Positions 24,863-33,672 of a DNA stretch of 64,000 nt are shown in pieces. The translations under genes and the position numbers were made by a program. This DNA comes from Bradyrhizobium genosp. L (GTDB taxonomy: Bacteria; Pseudomonadota; Alphaproteobacteria; Rhizobiales; Xanthobacteraceae): contig NZ_CP061378.1 of NCBI RefSeq assembly GCF_015624485.1, positions 5,890,001 to 5,954,000 on the forward strand, read 5' to 3'. The notes under the pieces were generated by a model. It had not been told where the DNA came from and did not search any database. It saw only the letters and a list, made by a program, of their open reading frames with translations. How positions within the stretch are numbered: position 1 is the first letter of the stretch; every line of letters starts with the position of its first letter.

Positions 24863-24951
24863 CATCTACAGGTTGTGTCCGTAAGCATCCCTGACCTGTA
24901 CGCACGGTTCCGGTCGGATACGCCGACAAAACTGTGCTATAAGCCGGGCAA

Positions 24952-25947
24952 ATGAGCGAGCTACCCCGCACCCAGGCCCTGCGCTGCTTCATCACTGTCG
25001 CCCGCGAAGGCACCGTCTCACGCGCCGCAGCCGTGTTGAAACTGACCCAGCCGGCGGTCAGCCTGCAGCTCAAGGCGCTGGAGGAAGCCTCCGGCTTGCA
25101 GCTGTTCAACCGCACGCCCGGCGGCTTCACGCTGACCGAGGCCGGCGCGGCGCTGCTGCCGCTGGCGCACAAGGCGGTCGCGGCGGCGTCCGATTTCAAG
25201 ACCACCGCCGAGCAGCTGAAGGAGGCGCAACGCGGCACGCTGCGCGTCGGCACCATCCTCGATCCCGAATTCACCCGGCTCGGCCCGTTCGTGCGCAGCC
25301 TCGCCACCTCGCCGCCACGGACCGAGGTGTTTTTGCGCCATGGCGTCAGCGACGACGTGCTGGCGCAGATCGGCCGCGGCGAGCTCGACGTCGGCTATTA
25401 TGTCGATGCGACGCCGGCCGAGCAGCTCGGCCATCACAGCTTCGCCGAGCGCACCATTGCCGACGGCCGCTACCAACTGGCGCCGCTGTTGAGCTACGAC
25501 TACCGGGTCATCGCACCGATCGGCTGGAGCGACAAGGTGATGGGCAAGGGCTGGGCCGAGCTCGCCGAGCTGCCCTGGATCGCAACGCCGCCGCATTCCG
25601 GCCACCGCCGGCTGCTCGACGACATCTTCCGTCCGCTCGGGAGCTTGCCGAAACGCGTCGCCTATACCGACCAGGAAGAGGCGATGATCGATTTCGTCGA
25701 GTCCGGCGTCTGCCTGTCGCTGGCGCGCGACAATCTGCTGGCCTCGCGGCTGGCGCGCCCGCATCATTTCGTGGTCGCCGACAAAGTGAAGATCACCTGC
25801 GACCTCAGCTTCGCCTGCCTCACCGTGCGCCGCCACGAACCCGCGATCACGCAGGCCTTCGCCGCGGTGCGCGCGGTGTGGAGCATCAAGCCGGCGGTCA
25901 CCGGCGCCGGCGCGACGCGGACGCGCAAGGTGGCGAAGAACGTCTAG
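24952..25947 (+). CDS. LysR-family transcriptional regulator
   Basis: 331 residues. The N-terminal winged helix-turn-helix is clear (LRCFITVAREGTVSRAAAVL and LTQPAVSLQLKALEEASGLQ). A standard two-lobed effector-binding domain (residues about 95-300) follows, with a longer basic tail (GAGATRTRKVAKN). LysR proteins bind as tetramers and usually control a divergent gene, but the gene upstream (MerR-ATPase) is codirectional, so the target is not evident. An 89-bp gap precedes it. The effector is unknown. Confidence 0.85.
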   Translation: MSELPRTQALRCFITVAREGTVSRAAAVLKLTQPAVSLQLKALEEASGLQLFNRTPGGFTLTEAGAALLPLAHKAVAAASDFKTTAEQLKEAQRGTLRVGTILDPEFTRLGPFVRSLATSPPRTEVFLRHGVSDDVLAQIGRGELDVGYYVDATPAEQLGHHSFAERTIADGRYQLAPLLSYDYRVIAPIGWSDKVMGKGWAELAELPWIATPPHSGHRRLLDDIFRPLGSLPKRVAYTDQEEAMIDFVESGVCLSLARDNLLASRLARPHHFVVADKVKITCDLSFACLTVRRHEPAITQAFAAVRAVWSIKPAVTGAGATRTRKVAKNV

Positions 25948-26065
25948 CCAGAGACGCATTGCGTACATTTTGATGGTGTGCGAAGGCGCACTTCTTAACG
26001 ATTGACCGGCATGGCTGGGCCACCGGCGCTTGCCCTGTTGCGGCCAGAGCGGAGGAGGCGCTTGC

Positions 26066-26227
26066 ATGAACCGCGATTTCTGGTCGGCCTTGTTTTCGTG
26101 GTGGCCGTTCGTCGCATTGATGGCTGCGTGGTTCCTGTTCGGGCGAAAGCGCGTGTTGGCGCTTGTAAGGTCGCGGATGCTCAGCAAGAGCGCGCCTTCA
26201 CGGGCAGATGACCGCAGCGACGGATAG
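26066..26227 (+). CDS. Small membrane protein, 53 residues
   Basis: ATG 26066 is preceded by a strong ggaggag site. The protein begins MNRDFWSALFSWWPFVALMA, forming one transmembrane helix up to AAWFLFGR, and then a short basic tail (KRVLALVRSRMLSKS). The N-terminus resembles the anchor segment of FtsH-like proteins but no ATPase follows. The function is unknown. Confidence 0.6.
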   Translation: MNRDFWSALFSWWPFVALMAAWFLFGRKRVLALVRSRMLSKSAPSRADDRSDG

Positions 26228-26509
26228 AGCAGGCCGGCGTGAATTCAAGGCGGGGAGCCGCGCGGTTCGCCGGGACGACTTAGTGAGCCAAACATCGTCA
26301 CATCCGGGACTGCGGGTCCGGCGCAGTCGTGAGGCTCAACCGCGGTTCAGGGTGCGGGCGGATGTTCGTTGCGTCAAGTGAGCGCCCTGCCCGACGTCCC
26401 CAATTCTTGGGACAGACGCAGTCGGCGGAATCAATATAATGCGGAGCCGACAGTCCGTCGGCTATCATCGGCGCATTATACAAAAAGAACTTCACGGGGA
26501 GGATTTGCA

Positions 26510-27658
26510 ATGAAACGAGCCGTTGCCGGACTCTGTCTATTGGCGAGCGCGATCCTGATCGCGCCGGAGGCACATGCAGACATCAAGGTCGGTATCGTGG
26601 TGTCCGGCTCCGGGCCGGGCTCGGCGCTCGGCCAGCCGCAGATGCGCGCAATCGCCGCGCTGCCGAAGGAGGTCGGCGGCGAGAAGGTGGTCTACATCGC
26701 GCTCGACGACGAATCCGACCCGACCAAGGGCACCCAGAACGCGCGCCGCCTGGTAATCCAGGACGGCGTCGACATCCTGATCGGCTCCTCGCTGACGCCG
26801 GTGACGATGCCGATGCTCGACGTCGCCTTCGAATCCAAGACGCCGATCATTTCGCTCGCCGCGGCGACCGCGATCGTGCGGCCGATCGACGACCGCCGCC
26901 GCTGGGCCTTCAAGGTGGTGCCCAATGACGATCTGATGGCGGCAGCGATCCTGAAATACATCGCCAAGTCCGGCATCAAGACGCTGGGCTATATCGGCGT
27001 CTCCGACGGCTATGGCGAAGGCTATTACAGCGAGATCTCCAAGCTTGCGCCGCCGCTCGGCATCACCGTGACGACGCACGAGGTCTATGCGCGCGCCGAC
27101 ACCAGCGCCATGGGCCAGGCGCTGAAGGTGATCGCGACCAATCCGGAGGCGGTGTTCATCGCCTCGGCCGGCACGCCGGCGGTGCTGCCGCAGGAGGCGC
27201 TGCGCGAGCGCGGCTACCAGGGCAAGATCTTTCAGACCCACGGCGTCGCCTCCGAGGAATTCATCAAGCTCGGCGGCAAGAATGTCGAGGGCGCGGTGTT
27301 CACGGGCGAGGCCTTCACCATCGCCGACGATCTCGCGCCGAACGATCCGTTCCGGCAGGCGCGCGACGAGCTGGTCGCGGCCTATGAAAAGGTCAACGGT
27401 GCGAAGCCGAACATCTTCGCCGCGCATCTGTGGGACGCGATCACGCTGTTCCGGCGGGCGGTGCCGAATGCATTGAAGGGTGCAAAGCCCGGCACGGCGG
27501 AATTCCGCGCCGCGCTGCGCGACGAATTGGAGCGCGGCAAGGACGTCTATCTCAACAACGGCCTGTCGACCATGAGCGCGACCGACCACAATGGCTATGA
27601 CGAGCGGTCGGCGTTCCTGATCAAGGTGGAGAACGGCAAGTTCCGGCTGCTGCAATAG
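26510..27658 (+). CDS. Branched-chain amino-acid-type ABC transporter substrate-binding protein
   Basis: 382 residues from ATG 26510, with gggagga 9 nt upstream. A signal peptide (AVAGLCLLASAILIAPEAHA) leads to a type I periplasmic binding protein of the Leu/Ile/Val (LivK) family: ADIKVGIVVSGSGPGSALGQ, the ALDDESDPTKGTQNARRLV segment, ILIGSSLTPVTMPML, then DGYGEGYYSEISKLAPPLGI. It binds a ligand in the periplasm for an ABC importer. The permease and ATPase genes are not adjacent, so it is an orphan binding protein. The ligand cannot be told from sequence; such orphans often bind aromatic or organic acids as well as amino acids. Confidence 0.87.
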   Translation: MKRAVAGLCLLASAILIAPEAHADIKVGIVVSGSGPGSALGQPQMRAIAALPKEVGGEKVVYIALDDESDPTKGTQNARRLVIQDGVDILIGSSLTPVTMPMLDVAFESKTPIISLAAATAIVRPIDDRRRWAFKVVPNDDLMAAAILKYIAKSGIKTLGYIGVSDGYGEGYYSEISKLAPPLGITVTTHEVYARADTSAMGQALKVIATNPEAVFIASAGTPAVLPQEALRERGYQGKIFQTHGVASEEFIKLGGKNVEGAVFTGEAFTIADDLAPNDPFRQARDELVAAYEKVNGAKPNIFAAHLWDAITLFRRAVPNALKGAKPGTAEFRAALRDELERGKDVYLNNGLSTMSATDHNGYDERSAFLIKVENGKFRLLQ

Positions 27659-27808
27659 GTCGCAGACGGATCCGCGCTTTTTCGCGCGCGGGCCATCAAA
27701 ACTTCACGCATGACGCAATCAGCCGTCATTGCGGCGGCGATCTCCACATCGCCGCCGCGGTTCCCGCACGCGATCAAACTCTGTCCCGAATTCCAGCAAA
27801 TCTCCGCC

Positions 27809-27825
27809 ATCTACCCAAGGTAGAT
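27809..27825. promoter_or_regulatory. Candidate operator upstream of the first RTX-like gene
   Basis: A perfect 7-bp inverted repeat ATCTACC-CAA-GGTAGAT about 90 bp before the gene start. It sits in a block (about 27776-27841) that is strongly conserved upstream of the second RTX-like gene, which argues for selection on a regulator site. Spacing and TACC..GGTA symmetry would suit a LuxR/FixJ-type regulator, but that is a guess. Confidence 0.5.
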
Positions 27826-27914
27826 ATCTCCCGGTGAAGCGTGGTCAACAACGCGTCGTGCAAGACATCGTGCTGACGTCGGCCCGCTTCAGGAAATGAA
27901 ACGGGAGCTACGCC

Positions 27915-29117
27915 ATGCAACATCTGCCGAACGACACCATCCATGTCGCGCTTGACCAGTTTGGCCAGGTCGAGACCGTCTACGGAGACCCCAACTTTCC
28001 GTCCGACGGCAACACCTGGGGCGGCGACGACACCATCACGGCCGATGTCACCGAGGCCAACACAAAGCTCACGATCTTCGGCGAAGACCACACCACGCTG
28101 CTCGGTCAATCCCACGGCGGCAACGACACGATCACGGCCAATATCGGCTACGGCTGGGACACCGCGCTTGTGGTCGGCGATGCCCCATCGATGATCGACA
28201 CCGCCAAGGGCGGTGATGACAAGATCGATGTCGACGCCCACGGAGCGGTGTTCAGCAGTGTCTCCGTCGACGGCGATGTCGCGGGCGACATGCTGGGGCA
28301 TTCGCAAGGCGGCGACGACGTCATCACCGGCGCGACCGGGTGGCGCGGCTACAGCAACGAGTTCTCCGGCGATGCCGGCGGTTCCATGATGGACACCGCG
28401 CAGGGCGGCAATGATACGATCAACGTCTCGGTGCAGACCATGGACGGCTACGCGAGCCTCAGCGGCGATGCCATGGGTTCACTGCGCGGCCTCGCGCATG
28501 GTGGCGACGACAATCTGACCCTCACCCTGAGCAGCGACAATTTCTTGGCCGGCGGATCGCTGTCGGGAGATTCGGCGACCTCCATGTTCGAAGCCGCCCA
28601 GGGCGGCAATGACGTCCTCACAGTCAAGCTCGGCAGCCCCGACTCGGTGGCCTACACGGAGCTGTACGGTGACGCCCCGGTGATGTCCGGCAATACCCAC
28701 GGCGGCAACGACGTCCTCACCGGCGGCGCGGGCACCGATTTCCTGTATGGCGATGCGCGGAGCTACGACCCGGCGGCGCCGGGCTCGATCACCGGCGGCA
28801 AAGACATCCTCAACGGTGGCGCCGGCAACGACCAGCTTGCGGGCGGGCCGAACGACGATAGCTTCGTCTTCAACAAAGGCTCCGGCAGCGACGTGATCGC
28901 CGACTTCGACCAGGGCAACAAGGCCATCGGCAGCACGGCGGCGGAGCACGATCTGATCAACGTGCACGATTACGGGTTCGCCAACTGGACGGCGCTGTCG
29001 AGCCTGATCAGCGACAATGCCGCCGGCGATGCCGTGATCCACCTCTCGGCCAACGACACCATCACGCTAGACGGAGTGCACGCGGCGGCCCTGCATCCGA
29101 CCGATTTCATCATCTGA
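27915..29117 (+). CDS. RTX-like calcium-binding repeat protein (first copy)
   Basis: 400 residues, very acidic and Gly/Asp-rich, without N-terminal signal. GGxD motifs (GGDDTI, GGNDTI, GGDDVI, GGNDVL) recur roughly every 40-45 residues, each preceded by a beta strand with the pattern GDAxxxM. Near the C-terminus are classical RTX nonamers (LNGGAGNDQLAGGPNDDSFV) and then a segment ending HPTDFII. RTX nonamers bind calcium outside the cell, and the uncleaved C-terminus fits type I secretion, although no secretion genes are nearby. A tandem paralogue lies 244 bp downstream. Role unknown; an adhesin or matrix protein is plausible. Confidence 0.85.
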   Translation: MQHLPNDTIHVALDQFGQVETVYGDPNFPSDGNTWGGDDTITADVTEANTKLTIFGEDHTTLLGQSHGGNDTITANIGYGWDTALVVGDAPSMIDTAKGGDDKIDVDAHGAVFSSVSVDGDVAGDMLGHSQGGDDVITGATGWRGYSNEFSGDAGGSMMDTAQGGNDTINVSVQTMDGYASLSGDAMGSLRGLAHGGDDNLTLTLSSDNFLAGGSLSGDSATSMFEAAQGGNDVLTVKLGSPDSVAYTELYGDAPVMSGNTHGGNDVLTGGAGTDFLYGDARSYDPAAPGSITGGKDILNGGAGNDQLAGGPNDDSFVFNKGSGSDVIADFDQGNKAIGSTAAEHDLINVHDYGFANWTALSSLISDNAAGDAVIHLSANDTITLDGVHAAALHPTDFII

Positions 29118-29273
29118 TGGCATTGCGTCGGGACGACGATCTCGTCCCGCGCAATCACGTCATCGAAACTTCACCAAACCGCAGCAATGCGACGCGACGG
29201 CGATCTCCCACATCGCCGTCGCGGCTGGCTGCGCGCCACCAAACTCTGTCCTGAATTTCGGCGAAACTCCGCC

Positions 29274-29290
29274 ATCTACCCAAGGTAGAC
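29274..29290. promoter_or_regulatory. Candidate operator upstream of the second RTX-like gene
   Basis: ATCTACC-CAA-GGTAGAC, the same site as upstream of the first RTX-like gene with one change, embedded in the duplicated block about 29243-29306. It lies about 70 bp before ATG 29362. Confidence 0.5.
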
Positions 29291-29361
29291 GTCTCCTGGT
29301 GAAGCGCGGCCGCAGCCGGCGCTCGCGAAGCGCTTTCGGAAATACAACCTGGAGTTAGGTC

Positions 29362-30576
29362 ATGCAGCATCTGCCCAACGATAGCCTCACCGTCACCTTT
29401 GACTACCCTGGCACAATCGAGACCCTGTACGGCGACGCCGGCTTTCCGACCACCGGCGATGTCGTGGGCGGGAACGATACGGTGGGGGTCGACATCGCCA
29501 CCGACGATGCAAGCGTCACGGTCTATGGCGAGGACAACACAACGTTGCACGGCCGGGATCACGGTGGCGACGACCTGCTGGTGGCGAGCCTGGAGAGCCA
29601 CCACGGCGACACCGTCGTCCTGATCGGCGATGCCCAGTCCATGATCGACGGCGCCAGGGGCGGCAATGACGGGCTCGTCGTCGATGCCTCCGGCGCTCTC
29701 AATAGCAACATCTCGGTCTATGGCGATGTCGCGGGCAACATGTCCGGCAATTCGCTCGGCGGCAATGACAGCATCATCGGCAGGTCCGGCGGAGGCTACA
29801 ACAACGTCTATGCCGGCGATGCCGGCGGCGCCATGAGCGATACCGCGCACGGCGGCAATGACACGCTCAATGTTGATCTGCCCACCGCACCCACGACAGA
29901 TGGCGGAGCGGTGCTGAGCGGCGACGCCATCGGAACCATGAGCGGGAGCGCCCATGGCGGCAACGACAGCCTGACCCTGACCGGCGGCGGCACCGACGGC
30001 GTTAGCCTCATTGGAACCCTGGCGGGGGATTCCGACACCGCGCTGATCGACACCGCCCAGGGCGGCGACGATACCCTCACCGTCAACATCAGCGGGCAGG
30101 CTGCGAACGTCTCCGTCACGATGTATGGCGACGCCCCTACCATGGCCGGCGCCGCGCATGGCGGCAACGACGTCCTCAACGGCGGGGCCGGCAACGATAT
30201 CCTCTACGGCGATGCCAGCAACTACGCCTTCGCGGACGCCGGCCTGATCACCGGCGGCAAGGACACGCTCAACGGCGGCGCTGGCGACGACCAGCTCTGG
30301 GGCGGGCCGAACGACGACACCTTCGTGTTCAACACCGGCTCCGGCAATGACGTGATCAATGATTTCGACCAGGGCAATAGTGCCGTGCACAGCACGGCAG
30401 CGGAGCACGACCTGATCAATGTGCACGATTACGGCTTCGCAAGCTGGGCGGCACTGTCGAGCCACATCACCTCGGATGCCGATGGCAATGCCATCATTTA
30501 CCTGTCGGCCAACGACACCATCACCTTGGACGGGGTGCACCCGGCCGCCTTGCATCAGACCGACTTCATCATCTGA
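29362..30576 (+). CDS. RTX-like calcium-binding repeat protein (second copy)
   Basis: 404 residues, clearly a paralogue of the gene at 27915. It has the same start (MQHLPND), the same GDA..M / GGND periodicity, RTX nonamers LNGGAGDDQLWGGPNDDTFV, and a nearly identical C-terminal domain (EHDLINVHDYGFASWAALSS and a final DFII). The middle repeats differ more than the ends. The upstream ~140 bp are duplicated with the gene, so the unit of about 1.45 kb was copied as a whole and should be co-regulated. There is no N-terminal signal; type I secretion is inferred from the RTX C-terminus. Confidence 0.85.
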   Translation: MQHLPNDSLTVTFDYPGTIETLYGDAGFPTTGDVVGGNDTVGVDIATDDASVTVYGEDNTTLHGRDHGGDDLLVASLESHHGDTVVLIGDAQSMIDGARGGNDGLVVDASGALNSNISVYGDVAGNMSGNSLGGNDSIIGRSGGGYNNVYAGDAGGAMSDTAHGGNDTLNVDLPTAPTTDGGAVLSGDAIGTMSGSAHGGNDSLTLTGGGTDGVSLIGTLAGDSDTALIDTAQGGDDTLTVNISGQAANVSVTMYGDAPTMAGAAHGGNDVLNGGAGNDILYGDASNYAFADAGLITGGKDTLNGGAGDDQLWGGPNDDTFVFNTGSGNDVINDFDQGNSAVHSTAAEHDLINVHDYGFASWAALSSHITSDADGNAIIYLSANDTITLDGVHPAALHQTDFII

Positions 30577-30629
30577 GCGCATTGCGCAGGGCGCGATCTC
30601 GCTCCGCGAAGCGCGGAGCGAGGGCCGCG

Positions 30630-30875
30630 CTACTCGCCGCCCCAGCGCCAGCGCGGCGGCTCGCCCTTCCACCAGCACACGGCGGCGAACAGCAGGCTCA
30701 ACACGACGACGTAGCCGATGAACTCCGGCCGCGAATGCCGGGCGATCGTCGCGGCGCCGATCGCGATCAGCGCCAGGAAACCCGCAAACGCCACCCAGCC
30801 TTGCCAGGTGATGGGAAATCCCCACCCCCAGCCATAGCGCTTGGCGGGAAACCAGTATCCGGGATCATGCTGCAT
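30630..30875 (-). CDS. Small two-helix membrane protein
   Basis: 81 residues: an aromatic-rich N-terminus (GYWFPAKRYGWGWGFP), two hydrophobic helices (GWVAFAGFLALIAIGAATIA and FIGYVVVLSLLFAAVCWW) and a short basic, Trp-rich tail (KGEPPRWRWGGE). The function is unknown; similar short proteins recur in Bradyrhizobium. It lies 27 bp downstream of the M48 protease gene in the same direction and may be the last gene of that operon. Confidence 0.65.
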   Translation of the reverse strand: MQHDPGYWFPAKRYGWGWGFPITWQGWVAFAGFLALIAIGAATIARHSRPEFIGYVVVLSLLFAAVCWWKGEPPRWRWGGE

Positions 30876-30902
30876 GGGATTGCTCCTACGCTTGCTTCGC
30901 GA

Positions 30903-32036
30903 TCACACCTTGCCCGCCCCGCAAATTCCCTTCAGCGCACCCCATTCGGCGGCCGACAGCAGCGGCGGCCCGCTGAGCGTGCTGCCGGCGTCGGCCTTGC
31001 TCATCCGCGCCAGGCGATCCTCGGTGAGCGGATGGCTGGAGGCGATCGAGATTCCCTTGCCCGCTTCCTTGCCGGTGACGCGGAAGATCAGCTCGCCCAT
31101 CGGCTTCGCCGGCCGGCCAAGCTTGTGCATAGTCTTGATCGCAAAACTGTCGGCGTTGCTTTCGGCGTCGCGCGAATAGGACGCCGTCACCAGCGAGCGC
31201 GAGGCGAAGATCAGCGCACCGGAGCCGGTGATGTCGCCGAACAGGAGTCCGATCAGGAACGAGCTTCCGCCATTATGGATCAGTTCGCGCATGCTGTCGC
31301 GATGCCGGAGATGGCCGAGCTCATGCGCCAGCACGCCCGCGACCTCGTCGGGATTTTCGGCCTTCGCCAGCAATCCGTCGAACAGATAGATCTTGCCGCC
31401 CGGTAGCGCGAAGGCATTCGGGACCGCCGTCGCCAGCACGCCCGATTGCACCGAATTGTCGAAGCCGCCGGAGGCGCGCAAGGTGCCGACCAGCTTTTCG
31501 AACGCGGCCTGCCCGGCGGCATTGTCGCATCGCTTGCCGCCATTGAAGATCACCTTGACCTGCGCCTCGGCGACATCGCCGAGCCGCCGCTCGAAGGAGG
31601 CCGGCACCAGCGGCGTCAGCCGCTCGGCGGCGAGCGGCACGCCGAACAGCACCACCAGCACGATCGAAACGGCGGCCCCCAGCGACCAGCCGACGATCGC
31701 AGCGACGCCCCTGCGGTTCGGCAGGCCGTCGTCGAGTTGGTCGCAGCGCACACCGAGATCGGCGGCCAGGCCGGCGTCGCGGATCTCGAGCCGCGCCAGC
31801 GCCGGCGCGCTCGTGCAGCTCAGCCGCAACAGGCCGGCCGGGCTGTCGGCGCGGCGGATGTCGTGATAGGCCCAGCGCGCGAGCAGCTCGCCGTCCTGAT
31901 CGCCGTTTTGGCGGATCTCCAGCGCATCGGACAATGTCAGCGCGACCACGCGGCGCCGGCTCGACGCTCCGTCGAAATAGACGCCGCCGGCCGCTGACTG
32001 CGCGGCGGGACTGAGCGCGCTGGGATCGGTGTCCAT
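30903..32036 (-). CDS. M48-family metallopeptidase, membrane-bound
   Basis: 377 residues. The zinc motif HELGHLRHRD lies at about residue 239, with a downstream Glu in the DAESNAD segment, the usual M48 arrangement (HExxH...E). A membrane helix near residues 110-135 (GVAAIVGWSLGAAVSIVLVV) separates an N-terminal beta-rich domain from the protease. M48 enzymes such as HtpX and BepA/LoiP handle membrane or periplasmic protein quality control; the catalytic part here probably faces the periplasm. The start lies 2 bp after the stop of the upstream DUF898 gene, so the two form an operon. Confidence 0.85.
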   Translation of the reverse strand: MDTDPSALSPAAQSAAGGVYFDGASSRRRVVALTLSDALEIRQNGDQDGELLARWAYHDIRRADSPAGLLRLSCTSAPALARLEIRDAGLAADLGVRCDQLDDGLPNRRGVAAIVGWSLGAAVSIVLVVLFGVPLAAERLTPLVPASFERRLGDVAEAQVKVIFNGGKRCDNAAGQAAFEKLVGTLRASGGFDNSVQSGVLATAVPNAFALPGGKIYLFDGLLAKAENPDEVAGVLAHELGHLRHRDSMRELIHNGGSSFLIGLLFGDITGSGALIFASRSLVTASYSRDAESNADSFAIKTMHKLGRPAKPMGELIFRVTGKEAGKGISIASSHPLTEDRLARMSKADAGSTLSGPPLLSAAEWGALKGICGAGKV

Positions 32037-32038
32037 GG

Positions 32039-33190
32039 CTAGAAGCCCGCGACGTCGAGGCCGTCGGCAAAGCCTTCGCCGAGCGCATTGGCGAGCTCGC
32101 CGCGCGCGGTGACGTTGGCGGCGGCCTGCAGATTATGCACGATGGTCGAGGACAGCACCCGCACCCAGAGATCGCGCATCAAATAGACCCGCATCACCAC
32201 GTTTGCCGCCAGCGCCATCGCGAGGTAGCCGATGCCGAACAGGATCAGGAGCGGAATGCTCTTGGTGAACGCCTCCTGCTTGAAGAAATCCGCGATCGAG
32301 GAGCCGCTCATGCTCGCAACCAGGAACGTGCAGAGCACGAGATAGAGCGCGAACACCAGGCCGAGCAGTGCCATCCAGCCGATCACCTTCCAGTACAGCC
32401 CGATCAGCGCGCTGCGCCGCATGGTGGATTCCAGCCTGACCTCGCCGAAGCGGATGCCCGACAGCCACCAGCGCCACTCGATCGCCTTGTAGGCGCCGTA
32501 GACGAACGGCGTGAAGACATAGAACGACAGCGCGAACGGCGTCAGCAGCCACAGCCACCAGCCGCGCTTGAAGAACTCCCAGCCGCGGCCCTCGAACGAG
32601 CCCTGCAGGTCGCCGTAATAAGAATGGCGCATCTTGTAGCGCTCGAGCGCGGCCTCGCGCCACGGCAGCGCCAGGCCGAAGGTGACGAGGACGAGAAGGC
32701 CCCACAGCGAGGACTGCAGCGCATAGATCCAGCCCGAGCCGCTCATCCAGAAACGGACGCCGCGCCACACCGTGCGCGTCAGCCGGTAGCGCCGCGCACG
32801 ATAGATCGCGAATTGCCCGAACACGTAGAAGAACGCGACCAGCGGCAGCGAGGCGAACGCCTTGAGATGCTCGGCCTCGATGCCGACCAGGAAATAGCCG
32901 AGATAGATCGGCACCAGGATCGCGAGCGCGACCAGGAAGCCGATCAGGAGCTCCTTGCCGCGGCCGGTATATTCCGGCGCGTCGCCGTCGATCACCGTGT
33001 TGGTCCAGAGGTGACGGCGGATATCGGTGGAAAGCCAGAACCGGTAGAAGCCGACCGTGACGAGCTCAAGGCCGGCGCCGCGGACCACGAGGTGGAAGAA
33101 ATCCTTCCGGTTCCCGGTAAACGCCACCGGCATCGGCGGCGGATCAGGCTGCGGCGGTGGAAGCGGCGGCCCCGGCGGGGTCCAACTCAT
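32039..33190 (-). CDS. DUF898 (YjgN-like) integral membrane protein
   Basis: 383 residues from ATG 33190. A Pro-rich N-terminus (MSWTPPGPPLPPPQPDPPPM) is followed by the DUF898 body (FTGNRKDFFHLVVRGAGLEL) with about seven membrane helices. Typical motifs include YRFWLSTDIRRHLWTNTVID and RWWLSGIRFGEVRLES. YjgN-family proteins are uncharacterised inner-membrane proteins. Coupling to an M48 protease gene (2-bp gap) is a recurrent arrangement and suggests the two work together, possibly with DUF898 as partner or substrate of the protease; this is inference. Confidence 0.82.
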   Translation of the reverse strand: MSWTPPGPPLPPPQPDPPPMPVAFTGNRKDFFHLVVRGAGLELVTVGFYRFWLSTDIRRHLWTNTVIDGDAPEYTGRGKELLIGFLVALAILVPIYLGYFLVGIEAEHLKAFASLPLVAFFYVFGQFAIYRARRYRLTRTVWRGVRFWMSGSGWIYALQSSLWGLLVLVTFGLALPWREAALERYKMRHSYYGDLQGSFEGRGWEFFKRGWWLWLLTPFALSFYVFTPFVYGAYKAIEWRWWLSGIRFGEVRLESTMRRSALIGLYWKVIGWMALLGLVFALYLVLCTFLVASMSGSSIADFFKQEAFTKSIPLLILFGIGYLAMALAANVVMRVYLMRDLWVRVLSSTIVHNLQAAANVTARGELANALGEGFADGLDVAGF

Positions 33191-33672
33191 GTCATTCACG
33201 GGACAGCTCCAGGACGGTGACGATCTCTGGCGGAGAGAAAGCACACATTTGTCGCAGCGAGTGTGATCCAGGTTTCACAGCAGGTCGAGGGAACGGGCAG
33301 GTTTTTGGCGAGATGCGCCTGGCTTGCATTAACGGGGGGTTGCCTCGGAGCGCGAAAATCGGCGAGCGGTGTGAGGGGGTTGTTGATCCAGTCGCGCGAG
33401 ATAACATCGGCCGTCGCCCGAAGGTGAGTGCTTCGTCGAATCAAATTTGTCGTCGCGCCGACATCGCCAAACCAAACGCTGTTTCAAACGGCGTTGGTTG
33501 CCACCCTGCCCTGCACCGTTCAGGAAAGGCCCGGAATTGGCCGCTTTGGGAGGCTATCGATGCGGCCAAATGTGTCGCGATAGTCCTTGCGCAAACCGCC
33601 GAATGAGAATGTAATTCGATAAAACATCGCGCCGGCCATGCTCCGGCGGCCGAACCGGTTGAGGAGCCGCTC
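33191..33672. other. Gene-free interval before the P450 pair
   Basis: 482 bp between the divergent DUF898 and P450 genes. I see no supported gene. It should contain both promoters. A weak gaggag ribosome-binding site lies at 33661-33667 for the P450 gene. Confidence 0.5.
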
